From contig OY987250.1 of assembly GCA_963920765.1 (NCBI GenBank), positions 10,656,409 through 10,720,408 of the forward strand: 64,000 nucleotides of DNA, given 5' to 3'. Positions 12,801-23,017 of this stretch are shown here, one piece after another. The stretch's first letter is position 1; every line of letters begins with the position of its first letter. The notes under the pieces are model-generated. The model was not told where the DNA came from. It was given only the letters and a program-made list of their open reading frames with translations, and did no database searches. The position numbers and the translations under genes were made by a program. This DNA comes from Ulota crispa (Eukaryota; Streptophyta; Bryopsida; Orthotrichales; Orthotrichaceae).

Positions 12801-15800
12801 AGGCTCTTAGCCATCATTGCACTCCAGGATTTGGATTGAGAAAAATAGGTTATAAAGTATTTTTCATATCTCAAAGTACAAATTAAAAGCTGTATTGGGG
12901 TCCCTTTAAAAGGGGCATGCAAGGGGGTCTACAAGGTTCATTATTTTGCTAATGTTTCCCCTAAAAAAAGTTAAGTCTAAAAGCCAAAACCTTCAACGTA
13001 TTTGGCAAGTACAATTTCAAAAAAAATTGAAAAAAAATAGAAGTAAAAGTACACAAATTGGTTGATTGAAACAAACTCAATCAGACGCACGATTAGCAAT
13101 TTTTGCACTTGACCATATAAAATTGTACTTATGATTGTATGAGCAAAATGTACTTCATCTCCAACAAGGGGGGCAATTGCCAAAATTTGCACCAAGAGTG
13201 GGGACTTTTTTTTTTTTCAACTTATTTTTTAAATTTTTATTAATTTTTATTAATTTTTATTTAGTTAATTTTTATGTAATTAATTTTCAATTAAATACTT
13301 AAGTAATTATGAATTCAATTTTTAATTTTCCCCTCACTCCCTCACACCCCACGGAGCTGCGTGGGGTTAGAGGGAGGGGGGAGGGAAAAAAATGAGGGTC
13401 AGGGGTCAGAAGGGGGTTTAAATAGTTTTTTTTTTTTTTTAATTTCAAATTTTCAGATTCTGCCACTTGTCCTTGCATGGGCAGACAAGGACACGTGGCA
13501 GACTCTAAAATTTTGAAAAATAAATAAATAAATAAAACTATATAAAGCCCCCTTCTGACCCCTCACCCTCATTTTTTTTCCGTCCCCCCTCCCTCTAACC
13601 CCGTATAGCTCCGTGGGGTGTGAGGGAGTGACGGGGAAAATTAAAATTAAAAGTAATAATTACTTAATTAATTGAAATTTAATTTAATTTAATTTTAAAA
13701 TTTACATTAAAAGAATTTAAGAAAAGTTTTAAAAAAAAAACCCTTCACTTATGGACCTCTTTTAGGTCAGCTTGAACATTTTAGTTATAGTTGGGTGCAC
13801 GGAGATTGCACTTGGTCAAGTGCAAAAATAGATAATTGCACGTCCCTATTGTTCAAATGGAAAATTTGATGTATACCCTTGAAGTTTGTAATATTTGTAT
13901 AGATACCCCTTTGTTTTTCAGAAATTGCACGAATACCCTTGGACCATAATTTTCAGGCATTTGTTTGTTTTGTTGTACATGCCACTTCCTTCGTGATCAA
14001 TATTGAAGCAAGGAGTGCAATAAAATGGAAAAAAAAAAGTGTGCACAAAGGGAGAAGGAAGTGACGTGCACAACAAAACAAACGCCTGGAAAATTATGGT
14101 TCGGAGGTATTTGTGCAATTTCTGAAAAACCAAAGGCATTTATACAAGTAGTACAAACTTTAGGGGTATCCATCAAAATTTTCCTTGACAAAAAAGGACT
14201 ACGGATGTTGGCCTGGTTTGGCTGAGTTTCTCCCAGAACATTGCTCAATGACCCGTACAACCATCGTTTGATTTTTCTTTTAATTAAAACGTGTTAAGAA
14301 GCTTCATAATTTGAGGAGAATTTTAGGATATAGCACGTACTTAGTCACAAAGTGACGAGACAGAAGCTATTAATTGTAGTTCTCCCCTTAAAAATGTAAT
14401 TCCTAGCATCATTTCAAACAACCCATGAGCCTTAATTTTCAACGTTTCTCGATTTCATTGTGCTCCTTCAGAATAACAACTTTTTGAGAGTTATGGACAC
14501 TAGTTACACGTTCACACTGTGTCGAAGTTATTGTTTGGGCCTTGGAGGTAAATCCAGGTAACCATGTTAAAGAGGGTCAAGGGGGGTGAATCCTGAACCT
14601 CGTTCATTTGACAGGGCAATGGAACGCTGGCAACGTTTGCATCGACAAATCTCTTGGCAATGGCAGTGGTGATGGCATCGGAATTCACAACCACGTCTAT
14701 ACCCGCTACTCCATACAGAATCCCTTCACTCATAACTGCACAAGCCAGACACCAAAGGGGAATTAATTTATCCATGCTATCTGCTATTTCCAATAATATC
14801 CACACCTTACTGGCCCAGAAAATTGTATGAAAAAATCCCTCAATACGGACCAGTCCATACTTGAAGAGTTTTCAATTCTTGAAAAACAAAAATGACATCA
14901 GAATATCTTCCAATCACAACTTCAATGTATAATCAAAACTTGCTGTTGTAATCTAGAACTAGTTATGGGAGCAACTAGGCGGACACCCCATAGCCCAACC
15001 TATTAAATTTGAGATAATTATTACATTGAAACACAAAATGAAATCAAAACAATAATATAGTGTATATCTACATCTACAAGCATTGTAAACATACAACAAA
15101 TACGCCTCATTTGTAACCCGGTCAGACCAGTAAATGAAGGGAGCGACTGGTAGTTAAACTAGTAAATGAAGGGCGCGACTACTTTAATTCCTGACCGTGT
15201 AACAAAACTATGATCTGATGGTAGTTGTGCAATTTCTGAAAAGCCAGAGGCTCACAAACTTCAGGGGTATCCGTCATATTTTCCCTTATTAGGTGATATA
15301 GTAGTCAATGGACACAACCAGTTCTTCAGTATTTGGCCAGCTCCATTTGCTGAAGAATGTTGTATAATACAAAGAGGAGGGTAATCATGTGGGATAAGTT
15401 TGCAAAAGCAGTCGGAGAAAAGAGAGAGAGAATGGCAGAAGAGCAGACCTGGATACGTGACAGTGGCGACGAGGCCCAGACCATCGAAGTCATGGTACGT
15501 GTCCGTCCAGAACGTGCTGTTGGCCGTGGAGCGCAGCGCCGCTTGGTAGTCAAACAAGGGCCGGATGGCCCACAGCGGGTTCCGCTGCGCATCCACGCCG
15601 TCCACGCGAGTCACGGTGCTGTTGTTCATGAGGCACGACAGCGCTCGAAGCTCCGCAAGCGGGTCCAGCGTCGTGGTCGCCGTCGTCGCCGTGGCATTGC
15701 CAGTGTCTAAGACGAAGAAGAATACTATCACGCCTTGCGAGCTTACCGATGTCACCACTTGCTGCAGTGCTGGTGAGTCCTTGGTGAAGCCGTTCCTGGC

Positions 15801-18800
15801 AAAGCTCCCATCTGTCACCACCACTACCATCTGGCCCACACCAGCCCCAGCATACACACTACAAAAATAAGCAGTCACATTCTCTATAGCGATGCTTGGA
15901 TAAGGTCAACCTTTGTAAAAGAAATGTTTGGATAGTGTCAAAAACATCATACTCCCTCTGTCTCATTACAAAGTTCCAAAAAAATTCATTGTGAGGGATT
16001 AACTGTATTTTTAATCATTATGTTAGTGAAAAATGCATTCTAGAATCAATATTCCACCTACCAAGTATCTGCAAAATCTCAAGTTTTTATTTTACCATTT
16101 AGAAACCAAAATTCCATGCAAAAAGTACCATATTTGTGCAAGGTTTGTGAAGGTTGCCAACTCCTCATTATTTTAGTCTTTGTACTATTAACACACACGT
16201 TCTAGAATTAATGTACCATTTACCAAATGTGTGCAAAATCTCCAGCTTTGATGTTGCCTTTGGGCACCCAAATTCCATGTAAAAAGTACCATAGTTGTAC
16301 ATGTTGCTAGCTCCTCATTATTGATGATTTAAAGATAAGTAGCAACAATGGTACCTCATATGGGCAAGGCCAAGCTTGTTAGGAGAGGAATGCTCTTTAA
16401 TTGCTTAACTTGCCCCCATGAGATCATTGGACATGACAAATGCTTTCTCAACAATTGAAATTAGCAAAAAGGAGATTTTTAGTGGGACAAGAACTATGCC
16501 TAATTTGGAGTTTTATATTGGGACAGAGGGAGTATTAGATAACTTGGGAAAAACAATACATTTTGGAACTTGCACTATTTCTGTCATTATGTAAAATTTA
16601 GCATATTGCAAAAAAACAAGCGTGCACCTTCTTGTACAATAGTGAAGTCTCAGTGCTTGTCTCCAAGAATTTCAAATATTTACAACTTTGAGCTGTAGCT
16701 ATGCTTACTATTACTGCATGTGAGGTTTAGATGGAGTACAAAATGGTCCCTCTATTTTTCCGAATTTACCTATTATGGTGTTCAAAGTTTCACTCTCTCT
16801 TTTGTATTCTAAGCTCAGTTAAATGGAATGTTTGTTTATGATCAATGCTCGGATGTAGTCATTGATTATTTCTTGCCCAAGCCATTGACCTTATCCAAGC
16901 AGGACTATAGTTATTGGCATAGCCATGCCAAGGGTTAGTGTTGAAAACAACCACAACTCTGTTGTAGTGACTAGTTAGAATAGGATTCTAGTCCATCTTC
17001 TTTCTTCTTACTCCAACAGAGAACCTCCGTGTTGATCCTAGAATGGAAAAACCCAAAAACAGCGAGCAACTCCATGTACTAGAACTTGTCTTTTATTGCT
17101 TTTAAGTTTCTCAATTTTAAAGTTGATATGAAGTTAGACTCTAAGCCCTTGACTCACCCAACAATGTAGATCTAAAATGATTGAGCATTTGCACCCAATA
17201 TTGCTTTTGAAGCTTTTTATCTCTTTTTAGCACATCCAAGTTTTCATCTAGAACAAATCCTTTGTAATCTGTGTCAAGTCAGGTGTTGAAGCAATCATGT
17301 CATTGTCTCGTTGACAAGTTACAAGGGGATTACAATCAATTGTTCTTGTCCTTCTTGTCATTCTCAACTCTTCTCTCAACCAAAAATTTCAAATATGGAA
17401 TGAATTAGCATAGCATTTGTGTCTAAAAATTGCTCTCAAGATGTCTGTCTCTCTCTAGCGCTATTATAGATTTGTAGTTTTATTCTCACAATACATAAGC
17501 GGTTGCAAACCTTCTCATAGTCAAATTTTTAATGTAAAACAATTTAGTGATTACAGCAACAATAAAATCCAAGAACTGAAAACTTGATACATTTGCATAT
17601 GACTACACACCACAGTCACTCTTTTCTTTCCTCTTTCTATTCAACCTCTCAGTTTCCCAAGACCTATTTTTTCCATCATTAAAGTGAAAATTCCCTCATT
17701 GTAACGTCTTCATTGAAATAAGGATAGGTAACTCTAAATTCGGAGCAAAGGTGTGAAAAAAATTACATAGTACACGTCAGCAAAGATGAATGAAAAAATA
17801 CCTTCAGTTTGCTGGTGGAGTTGAAGGCTGCTATTGCTTGAGCAAGTCCACCCGTGATGTTCGACAGCTCTCGTTGGGAGTTAGTCAACCGAGAGATTCC
17901 GAAAGTGTTGTACAACAAGTCCGGAGGTTGATCCTGATGGACGGCGACCTGCAGTTTCATGAGCGTCACTGAGATATTCATGGAATGCAAGCCTTTGTCA
18001 ATACACGGAGAAACAGTCACAAAGGGCAGTTCTCCACAAGCAAAAGAATCAACATTGGGGATAGTCACACCTTCTCTGAGACTGAAACCTCTGTGAAGAA
18101 TGAGAAGTTTAGGAGTGAAAATAAGACCCAATGGGAGCACTTTTCCATGAAAAAGGTGTAATTTTCCTTATTTTTCTTTTGTGGGTGGTGGAGAATGAAG
18201 AATAGAGAACAAAGAATGGAGAATGGTTAAAGTAGGAGCAAGGGTGAAAATATGAGGAATAGGGGTGAAAAGAGATAAGCTTGGATAAAAAATTTATAAT
18301 TTCTTCATCCCATTCTTCTCCTCCAAAATAGAAAAGTTTCTCAATCTTCAAAGAATGAGGTTTCTACAAATCAAGGAGAGAGTGCCACGTCCCCCATTCT
18401 CTGAAAATTCAGAAAAGGGTGAAGAAGGTGTGACTACCCCTAAATTATCAGAAACAAAAGTGAGATTTCTTTGCAGAGTTTTGTACCGAGGTTGGTCGTT
18501 GTAAGGTAGCTCGAGTAGCATTGAATGTAGCCACGTTGACACGGTCGCCGACCGTGAACGTGCTAAAGAGCTCTTTCACGACGTTCTGGGACAACGCAAA
18601 TGTGGACTGAGAGGCTTGCCCTGTATCTAGCAACACTACTAAATCCTTCGCAACCGATGTAGCAGTTATATACCTGCACAAACAAGAAAATCTCGCTTCA
18701 AAATGTCAAAAAACTCACATTTTCTCTTGGTTAGGACACCTGTAATCCCACTGAGTCATGTTTTGTGGCAACATTGCAAATTGCGAGGAAAAGAATTGCA

Positions 18801-21461
18801 AAGTTTAACACCCCTATTAGGGGAATGTGATACCGGGAGCTATTTTTTTTGGTTAAGAGATCAAATTTCACCTATAATTGTGTACATAGGGTGATAAGGG
18901 TCCTATAATTGTGCATTTCAAACTTTCATCTCTTGAAAAACTTGTCCTTTTTTAAGTTTTTCCACTGATATTGAGTTCGTAATAGGTTTTTGCTCACAAA
19001 ATCTTAGCTTACTGCTCATGGCTCACCGTTATACGCTCACAGAAATAGCGTTATCCCCCAATTGAGATTTGGGACTACCATAAGTTAAGCAACTCAGAAT
19101 TTACAACTTGGTTGTGAAAAAGTGGTTTTGTGAAGCTCGTGTTTGCTGTTTTCCACTACTAAGTTTCTAAATTTGAGTTTTCTTAGTACATTTTTTTTAT
19201 GGCAAGTAGAGGGATCTGGAACAACAAGGACTATTTAGTAAACTTGACGATCATAAACGAAGACTCATTTAAAGCAGTCTGTTACTGCAGAAGCTGAGTT
19301 TTAGGAAGTGCAATTACTTTACCAGGGCCGTTTCCGAGGGTCATACTCGATGCAGCCCTTCAAGGGGTTGGCTTCCTGTGAAATTCCAAAGTTCCTTGAC
19401 GTCAGTACTGAATTGCTTGCATTTCAAAGTGATCCTTTTTTCTCATACTTTTTCCGGGACTTTTTCCTTCTGAATATCGAAAGCAGGTAGTAGTAACTAC
19501 CGAAGTACAAGTAGACAAAAGCAGGGGTTGGAAAACCAAGGTTTGCAGAGCTGATTTCAAACTTGGGATGAACCCTGAGCAGCTGACACGTACCCGGCCA
19601 GGATAAATACGCCAGGCGCCCTCCGCAGATCCGAAGTAGTTCCAGAAAGTGAGTTCAGTGAAGATGGTTTCACTGCTTGCAGGGAACTGAAGATTTGACT
19701 GAGAGCAGATAGCTCTCGTCAACTCCGGACTCAAATTGGAGTAATTACGAAACTGAGGCGGAACACTGAAACCACCAAAGAGATTATTAGGGTAAGGTAG
19801 TGTGCTCTAAAACCATCAGTTTAAGGGCTGGTCTGGCATGGGCTTTTCAAGATAGAAATATTTTTTTGTCTAATTTTCAGATAAAAAGAAATGGATACTA
19901 CATGTAACACAATTCACTTGCAACTTCTGAAGAGATGAAGTGAAATCAAGAAATATGATTGGCTCTTGCAATAGAACATACCTTTTTTTCTATGATTTAA
20001 AGGGCTCAGTTTATTGCACATACATTGATGTGGGGCCATGACAGAAATGCTCAGGTATTTTTCCAAACAAGGATAATAATAATAACTTACCCCCCTTTTT
20101 CTTGTTCAATTGTATCCTCCTCCAAGGTCGCAAACTAAAGCAAGGTCATGAATTGAAAATTCTCAAGTTCAGTTCCCAATGGTAAATATCTAAACTCTCA
20201 CATTTTTTGGCTGGTGAAAAAACAGTGCTTTTCCACCCTGGCCCCACGTTGACATATGTGAGGTAAACTGAGCCGAATTAAGAGGGTCCATTCAAAAACC
20301 ACTTCATATCCATTGCTGAGCTACCTATGTCAATTAGAGCACACGACCTTACACCCACCAGTTTAGGGCTTCGTCCATTTTACCCTAATTCAGTCAGCTC
20401 AAACCTACCCTTCCCCGACTTCTAAACCAGCAATCAACGAAACCAACAAACCATAAATCTCAAAAAATCACAAATCTCAAAAAAAGAGCAGCAACAGACA
20501 CACTGACACAAAAAGCAAAATGCTCTACATACCGCACGAACCCATTTCCGGTGAAGTCGACCTTGATGTGCAAGCAAGCCTCGCTGCCATTGCCGGAGCT
20601 TTTACAGTCGGTGACATTCCTCGGAGCCTGAACACAACTGAAATGGTCCTTCTGCGTGGGTGAACACGAATGACGCGAGCACTTATCAACGCAATTCGAC
20701 AAACCTGCACACACACAACCTCTGCTTCACTTAATTAGCTACCGATCACACCATAACTATACAGCAGGGTTTATTATTGGGCAATCTAAGGTCCAATTGC
20801 CTCAAAAAAAGAGAAAAAGGTGAGCTTCAAGCCTATAGAAAAAAAAAGGGGAATATTTTTCAAAAATTGCTAGATTGCAATAACAAAAATTGCATTACAG
20901 CCTAGGCTTTCATAAAATTCTTATGAAATTGAAAATTGATGTCATCAATTTTAAAATTATTTGAGGTGTTGCCAAACCCAATTCCATGCAGTAATGCCAA
21001 TATTTATTTGCATATTTTCAAAAAAGGACCAATGAATACTTTTTGCCTATAGTAAAAATCGTAATGTTGCAAAAATCATGCAGCATAAGGGCCACCTTCA
21101 ACTTCAACCGAGAAAATAGGGATGGGGCCCGCAAGCTACAAACTATTTTCAAAAGATGCCACACAGCCACTGGTCAGAAAACCAAAAAAGAACCCTGGCT
21201 GTATAGATTTCCAGTTTGCAAACTCTACCGGAAGGCAATATTCTAGCAGGAGCTAGCTGTTGTATTACCGCAGTCATTCGCCTCCGCTGCCAGTTGCAAG
21301 AAGAGCGCATGGTGCGCAAGCAGCTGCACTTTCTTCTCCTTGTCGTTCAGAAAATGCTCGTCCTGCGGCGTTTGCCCAGCAACAAGCTGACTCAGCAGCA
21401 ACCCCAGTAGCAGTAGTAGCAACAGCAGCAACAGCGGACGCCGTCCTTGCTTCGAGTCCAT
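6886..21461 (-). CDS. Receptor-like kinase with an alpha2delta-type (Cache/VWA) ectodomain, 934 aa, 14 exons
   Basis: Predicted single-pass membrane Ser/Thr receptor kinase. Exons (minus strand, 5' to 3'): 21461-21269, 20704-20533, 19765-19594, 19375-19323, 18673-18487, 17948-17802, 15830-15449, 14735-14518, 12506-12236, 10901-10783, 10347-10137, 8920-8683, 8046-7896, 7176-6886. All junctions are GT-AG and all phases agree, giving 2805 nt. The protein has a signal peptide (about 1-30, Leu-rich), a Cys-rich N-terminus, and the first Cache segment (about 120-198, ending RKRPWY). A VWA domain follows (about 205-330), then the rest of the Cache domain (about 415-510, with [10 protein letters not shown]). 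Next come a Cys cluster, a membrane segment (about 559-583) and a kinase (about 620-905). Many N-X-S/T sites suit an extracellular domain. The exon 6 start (17948) and exon 7 start (15830, or 15858 with a later exon 6 donor) are the least certain joins. I know of no named plant receptor family with this ectodomain. Confidence 0.88.
7293..7601. mobile_element. GGGAAAATTT foldback MITE in the last receptor intron
   Basis: The left arm (GGGAAAATTTTTATGGATACCC) and right arm (CATAAAATTTTCCC) are inverted, and similarity continues inward (AGAAATTGCACAAATACTC on the left; TTTGTGCAATTTCTGAAAAA on the right). Copies occur at 13859-14184, 22716-23017 and 59458-59781, with a fragment near 15215-15285. 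No coding capacity. Confidence 0.8.
9143..9477. mobile_element. TTGGTTAGYGTCAACC-ended MITE nested in 8998-9921
   Basis: Ends GGTGTTTGGTTAGCGTCAACC and GTTGACGCCAACCAAGCTCC. A second copy in inverted orientation lies at 37201-37556 and shares the interior (for example CATAAATAAACCCTTCATTTG there). Absence from the 18057-18440 copy of the host element supports an insertion event. Confidence 0.7.
9496..9742. repeat. 21-bp minisatellite (about 12 units)
   Basis: Tandem units of the type GTAGGAGGAGCAAGCATGAAA with few variants. Because the unit is a multiple of three without stops, several frames stay open on both strands. It lies in the intron between receptor exons 11 and 12 and is not an exon. 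A much shorter, diverged version (AGTAGGAGCAAGGGTGAAAA) is present in the related element near 18225-18270. Confidence 0.9.
10480..10733. mobile_element. CACCATATTAGGTAAATTGG-ended MITE (254 bp) in a receptor intron
   Basis: The inverted ends CACCATATTAGGTAAATTGG and CCAATTTACCTAATCTGGTG flank a non-coding interior. A second copy forms the middle layer of the nested cluster at 15892-16901. It ends about 50 bp from exon 10. Confidence 0.75.
11720..12034. mobile_element. CACTA-like MITE with CACTACACCAAAT ends
   Basis: The left end ACTACACCAAATAGTGCATTTGG and right end CCAAATGCATCATTTGGTGTAGTG are inverted repeats of about 30 bp. CACTACACC is a typical end of plant CACTA (En/Spm) elements. Related diverged segments are at 24640-24910 and 59150-59451. 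It lies in the intron between receptor exons 9 and 10. Confidence 0.65.
13084..13844. mobile_element. Large foldback element (about 760 bp) in a receptor intron
   Basis: The outer inverted ends are GACGCACGATTAGCAATTTT and AGATAATTGCACGTC. Inside, a long imperfect palindrome centres near 13470 on TGCCACTTGTCCTTG and its complement. Each arm has a C-rich box (CCCCTCACTCCCTCACACCCC, or its complement) flanked by A/T runs. No coding capacity. It separates receptor exons 8 and 9 together with the element at 13859. Confidence 0.75.
13859..14184. mobile_element. GGGAAAATTT foldback MITE, copy in a receptor intron
   Basis: Inverted ends GGAAAATTTGATGTATACCC and GGGTATCCATCAAAATTTTCC. The interior repeats the family signature (CTTGGACCATAATTTTCAGG and its complement). 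Open frames on both strands are a by-product of the foldback symmetry. Confidence 0.8.
15892..16901. mobile_element. Nested MITE cluster: GCTTGGATAAGG element holding two further elements
   Basis: The outermost element has the ends TGCTTGGATAAGGTCAACC and CCTTATCCAAGCA and is the same family as the uninterrupted 172-bp copy at 56501-56672. After its first 55 bases it is interrupted by a copy of the 10480-type MITE (to about 16784). That copy's own left end is split by the Stowaway copy at 15952-16532. The outer element then resumes. The whole cluster lies in the intron between receptor exons 6 and 7. Confidence 0.75.
15952..16532. mobile_element. Stowaway-like MITE, copy B (581 bp)
   Basis: Ends CTCCCTCTGTCTCATTACAAAG and TTTATATTGGGACAGAGGGAG, flanked by TA (15950-15951 and 16533-16534). 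It matches copy A at 1707-2287 over the whole length and has the same size. It is the youngest layer of the cluster. Confidence 0.88.
18057..18440. mobile_element. GGGGTAGTCACACC-ended MITE (384 bp)
   Basis: Ends GGGGATAGTCACACCTTCTC and GAAGAAGGTGTGACTACCCC. It is the shorter relative of 8998-9921, without the inserted element and without the expanded minisatellite. It lies in the receptor intron between exons 5 and 6. Confidence 0.75.
19795..20349. mobile_element. AGGTAG-superfamily element (555 bp) in a receptor intron
   Basis: TA-flanked ends AGGTAGTGTGCTCTAAAACC and TTAGAGCACACGACCT. The internal segment CCACCCTGGCCCCACGTTGAC recurs at about 58828-58850 (CCACCCTGGCCCCACATCGAC). The stretch about 20085-20230 resembles 24480-24610, so another dispersed repeat is probably included. 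It starts about 30 bp before receptor exon 3. Confidence 0.6.
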
Positions 21462-22060
21462 GGAACAAACAGACCCGAACTAGAACTACGCATCTGATCT
21501 CCCTGTTGCCGCAACCAACCAGCTCTGCCATTGGTACTCCATAGTGTACTCTTCTCTCTCGACCATCTGTTGACGCTCCATAGCTCGATCGGTCCGTATC
21601 ATCTCTAGCTCAGTGTCAGTCAATCGACTACAAGTACAACGGCGCTTCTGAGCAACGAGAAGTCAAGGTAGCTTAACTGATGTGAGGAGTGAGGACTGAG
21701 GAGAAGGAGAGAGCGACGCCCACGAGCTGGAACTCTGCTGCAAGAGCTGGCTATGTCTGCACTGCAGTCCGATCGATACAGTATTGTCAGGTTTCAGGCT
21801 TCAGCGCTTGAGTTACACGGAGAAGGTGGATCGCAGTTATCTCCTGGATGGCTGCAGTTCCACGCGTTCCAGGGGAACGTTATTGCAAGCTCCCCTCCCC
21901 AGCTAAGTTCTCCGACAGCTAAGCTTGGCTTTGCCATGATCAACACACAGCGAGCGTCGCTAGCTCTGCGCTCCCTCGAACGAAATTTCAGTTTTGAGCG
22001 CCCAGAGTTGAAACGAAAAAAGCCTGACCTTTATGCAATCAAAGTGCCCTTGTAGATTGA
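21462..22060 (-). promoter_or_regulatory. GC-richer 5' region of the receptor kinase gene
   Basis: The base composition changes sharply from the AT-rich surroundings to a balanced, CpG-containing stretch immediately upstream of the receptor start codon at 21461. It probably holds the 5' UTR and core promoter. The start codon itself is the first ATG before a Leu-rich signal peptide. A frame on the plus strand (21753-22055) shows no recognisable features. No TATA box can be assigned with confidence. Confidence 0.45.
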
Positions 22061-22582
22061 AAAATCCACAAAATCGGACTATATAAATTGTTAGTGCAAA
22101 ACGTCTCCATCATGCTGGATTAAATTGGAAGTAGTTTCACCAAACCTGCAATGAGATTATATCTGTGTTGACCCAGCTTTTTAAGAGTTAATGTCTTTCC
22201 GGTGCTCACTACTCAGGAGTTAAACTGTTAAGTTAAAGCTCCACTGCTCCAGGAATGGGATTCTAGTGTGCTTTGCCGTACTGGTAAGTGCGCCATGTGA
22301 TCAATGCAGGCAGTTACAGCAGAGCCAGCTCCATCATGGACTTTTCATGGATTTTCCTTGTGACTCAGCTTTTTCTCTGTTTTTTTTTCGTGTTTCAGAG
22401 TCCAGACCTCAGAGTCTCCAGAGGATCCAGAATTGCAGACTTTGGAGTGTGCTGGAGTTGTGGTTAATAGATCTTTTGATGAAGCCACGTGTCTGTAGAG
22501 GCAAGTGCATTCTGGATAGAGTTTTGGATAGAGATCATTCGTTCATCTGTGTATTGATTGTTGAGAAAATTTGATGGATATC

Positions 22583-22715
22583 CACTACAAGAAATTATGT
22601 CCAAATTGGCATGCCCAAATTGACTAAATGTGTTCAAAATGACAAAAAAATTATCAAATTAAACAATTTTTGTAAATTTAGCTATGTTGATTTGGACATA
22701 TTTTTGACATTTTGG
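22583..22715. mobile_element. CACTA-type terminal fragment
   Basis: Begins with CACTACAAGAAATTATGTCC, the classic plant CACTA end, followed by repeated AAATTG motifs. It shares its sub-terminal sequence with 54215-54338. It runs directly into the foldback MITE at 22716, so its right end is unclear. Confidence 0.55.
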
Positions 22716-23017
22716 ATAAATTTTCTTGTAAATACTCTTGAAGTTTGTGATATTTGTATAGATTCCTTGAATTTTCATAAAATATTGCACAAGTACCCTT
22801 GGACCATAATTTTCACGTGTTTTTTTTCCCACTTCCTTTTCTCTTTATGCTCAAGATATTTTTTTCCTATTTTGTTGCACTCCTTGCTTCAACATTGGTC
22901 ATGTGACGGGAAGTGACATGTTGAAAATTATGGGCTGAGTGTTTTTGTGCAATTTCTGAGTAACCTGGTGCATTTGTACAAATATTGCAAATTCAAGGGT
23001 ATTCATCAATTTTTCCC
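22716..23017. mobile_element. GGGAAAATTT foldback MITE (diverged copy)
   Basis: Contains the family signature AGTACCCTTGGACCATAATTTTCACG and the right end ATTCATCAATTTTTCCC. The left end is degenerate. It is more diverged than the copies at 7293 and 13859. Confidence 0.65.

Larger units (their letters stand above)
14518..19765 (-). other. Ectodomain block: Cache domain interrupted by a VWA domain
   Basis: Exons 3-8 encode the extracellular sensor. Seen in sequence: a helix-like [17 protein letters not shown] (compare LLWQVFGSATGLARYYP of mammalian alpha2delta), then [13 protein letters not shown] (residues 187-199; compare LYDVRRRPWYI). The VWA core follows: [28 protein letters not shown] and VVVVTDGS. 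Then come [19 protein letters not shown] (about 418-435; compare TNVYLDALELGLVITGTLP) and a Cache strand [18 protein letters not shown]. The order and the insertion point of VWA inside Cache are the same as in alpha2delta proteins. The animal sequences are recalled from memory and were not aligned by program. Confidence 0.82.

Noticed and set aside
13997-14260. Frames on both strands at the GGGAAAATTT foldback (also 7280-7592 and 59552-59770)
   Set aside because: Open frames result from the inverted symmetry of the MITE. The copies do not conserve a protein.
20085-20260. Possible SINE, because of box-B-like phrases (GTTCAGTTCC) and a recurring CCACCCTGGCCCCAC segment
   Set aside because: No convincing box A, tail or target duplication. 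Left as an unclassified dispersed repeat within 19795-20349.
21753-22055. Plus-strand frame upstream of the receptor gene
   Set aside because: Lies in the GC-richer promoter or 5' UTR region. No start context, domain or splice support for a separate gene.
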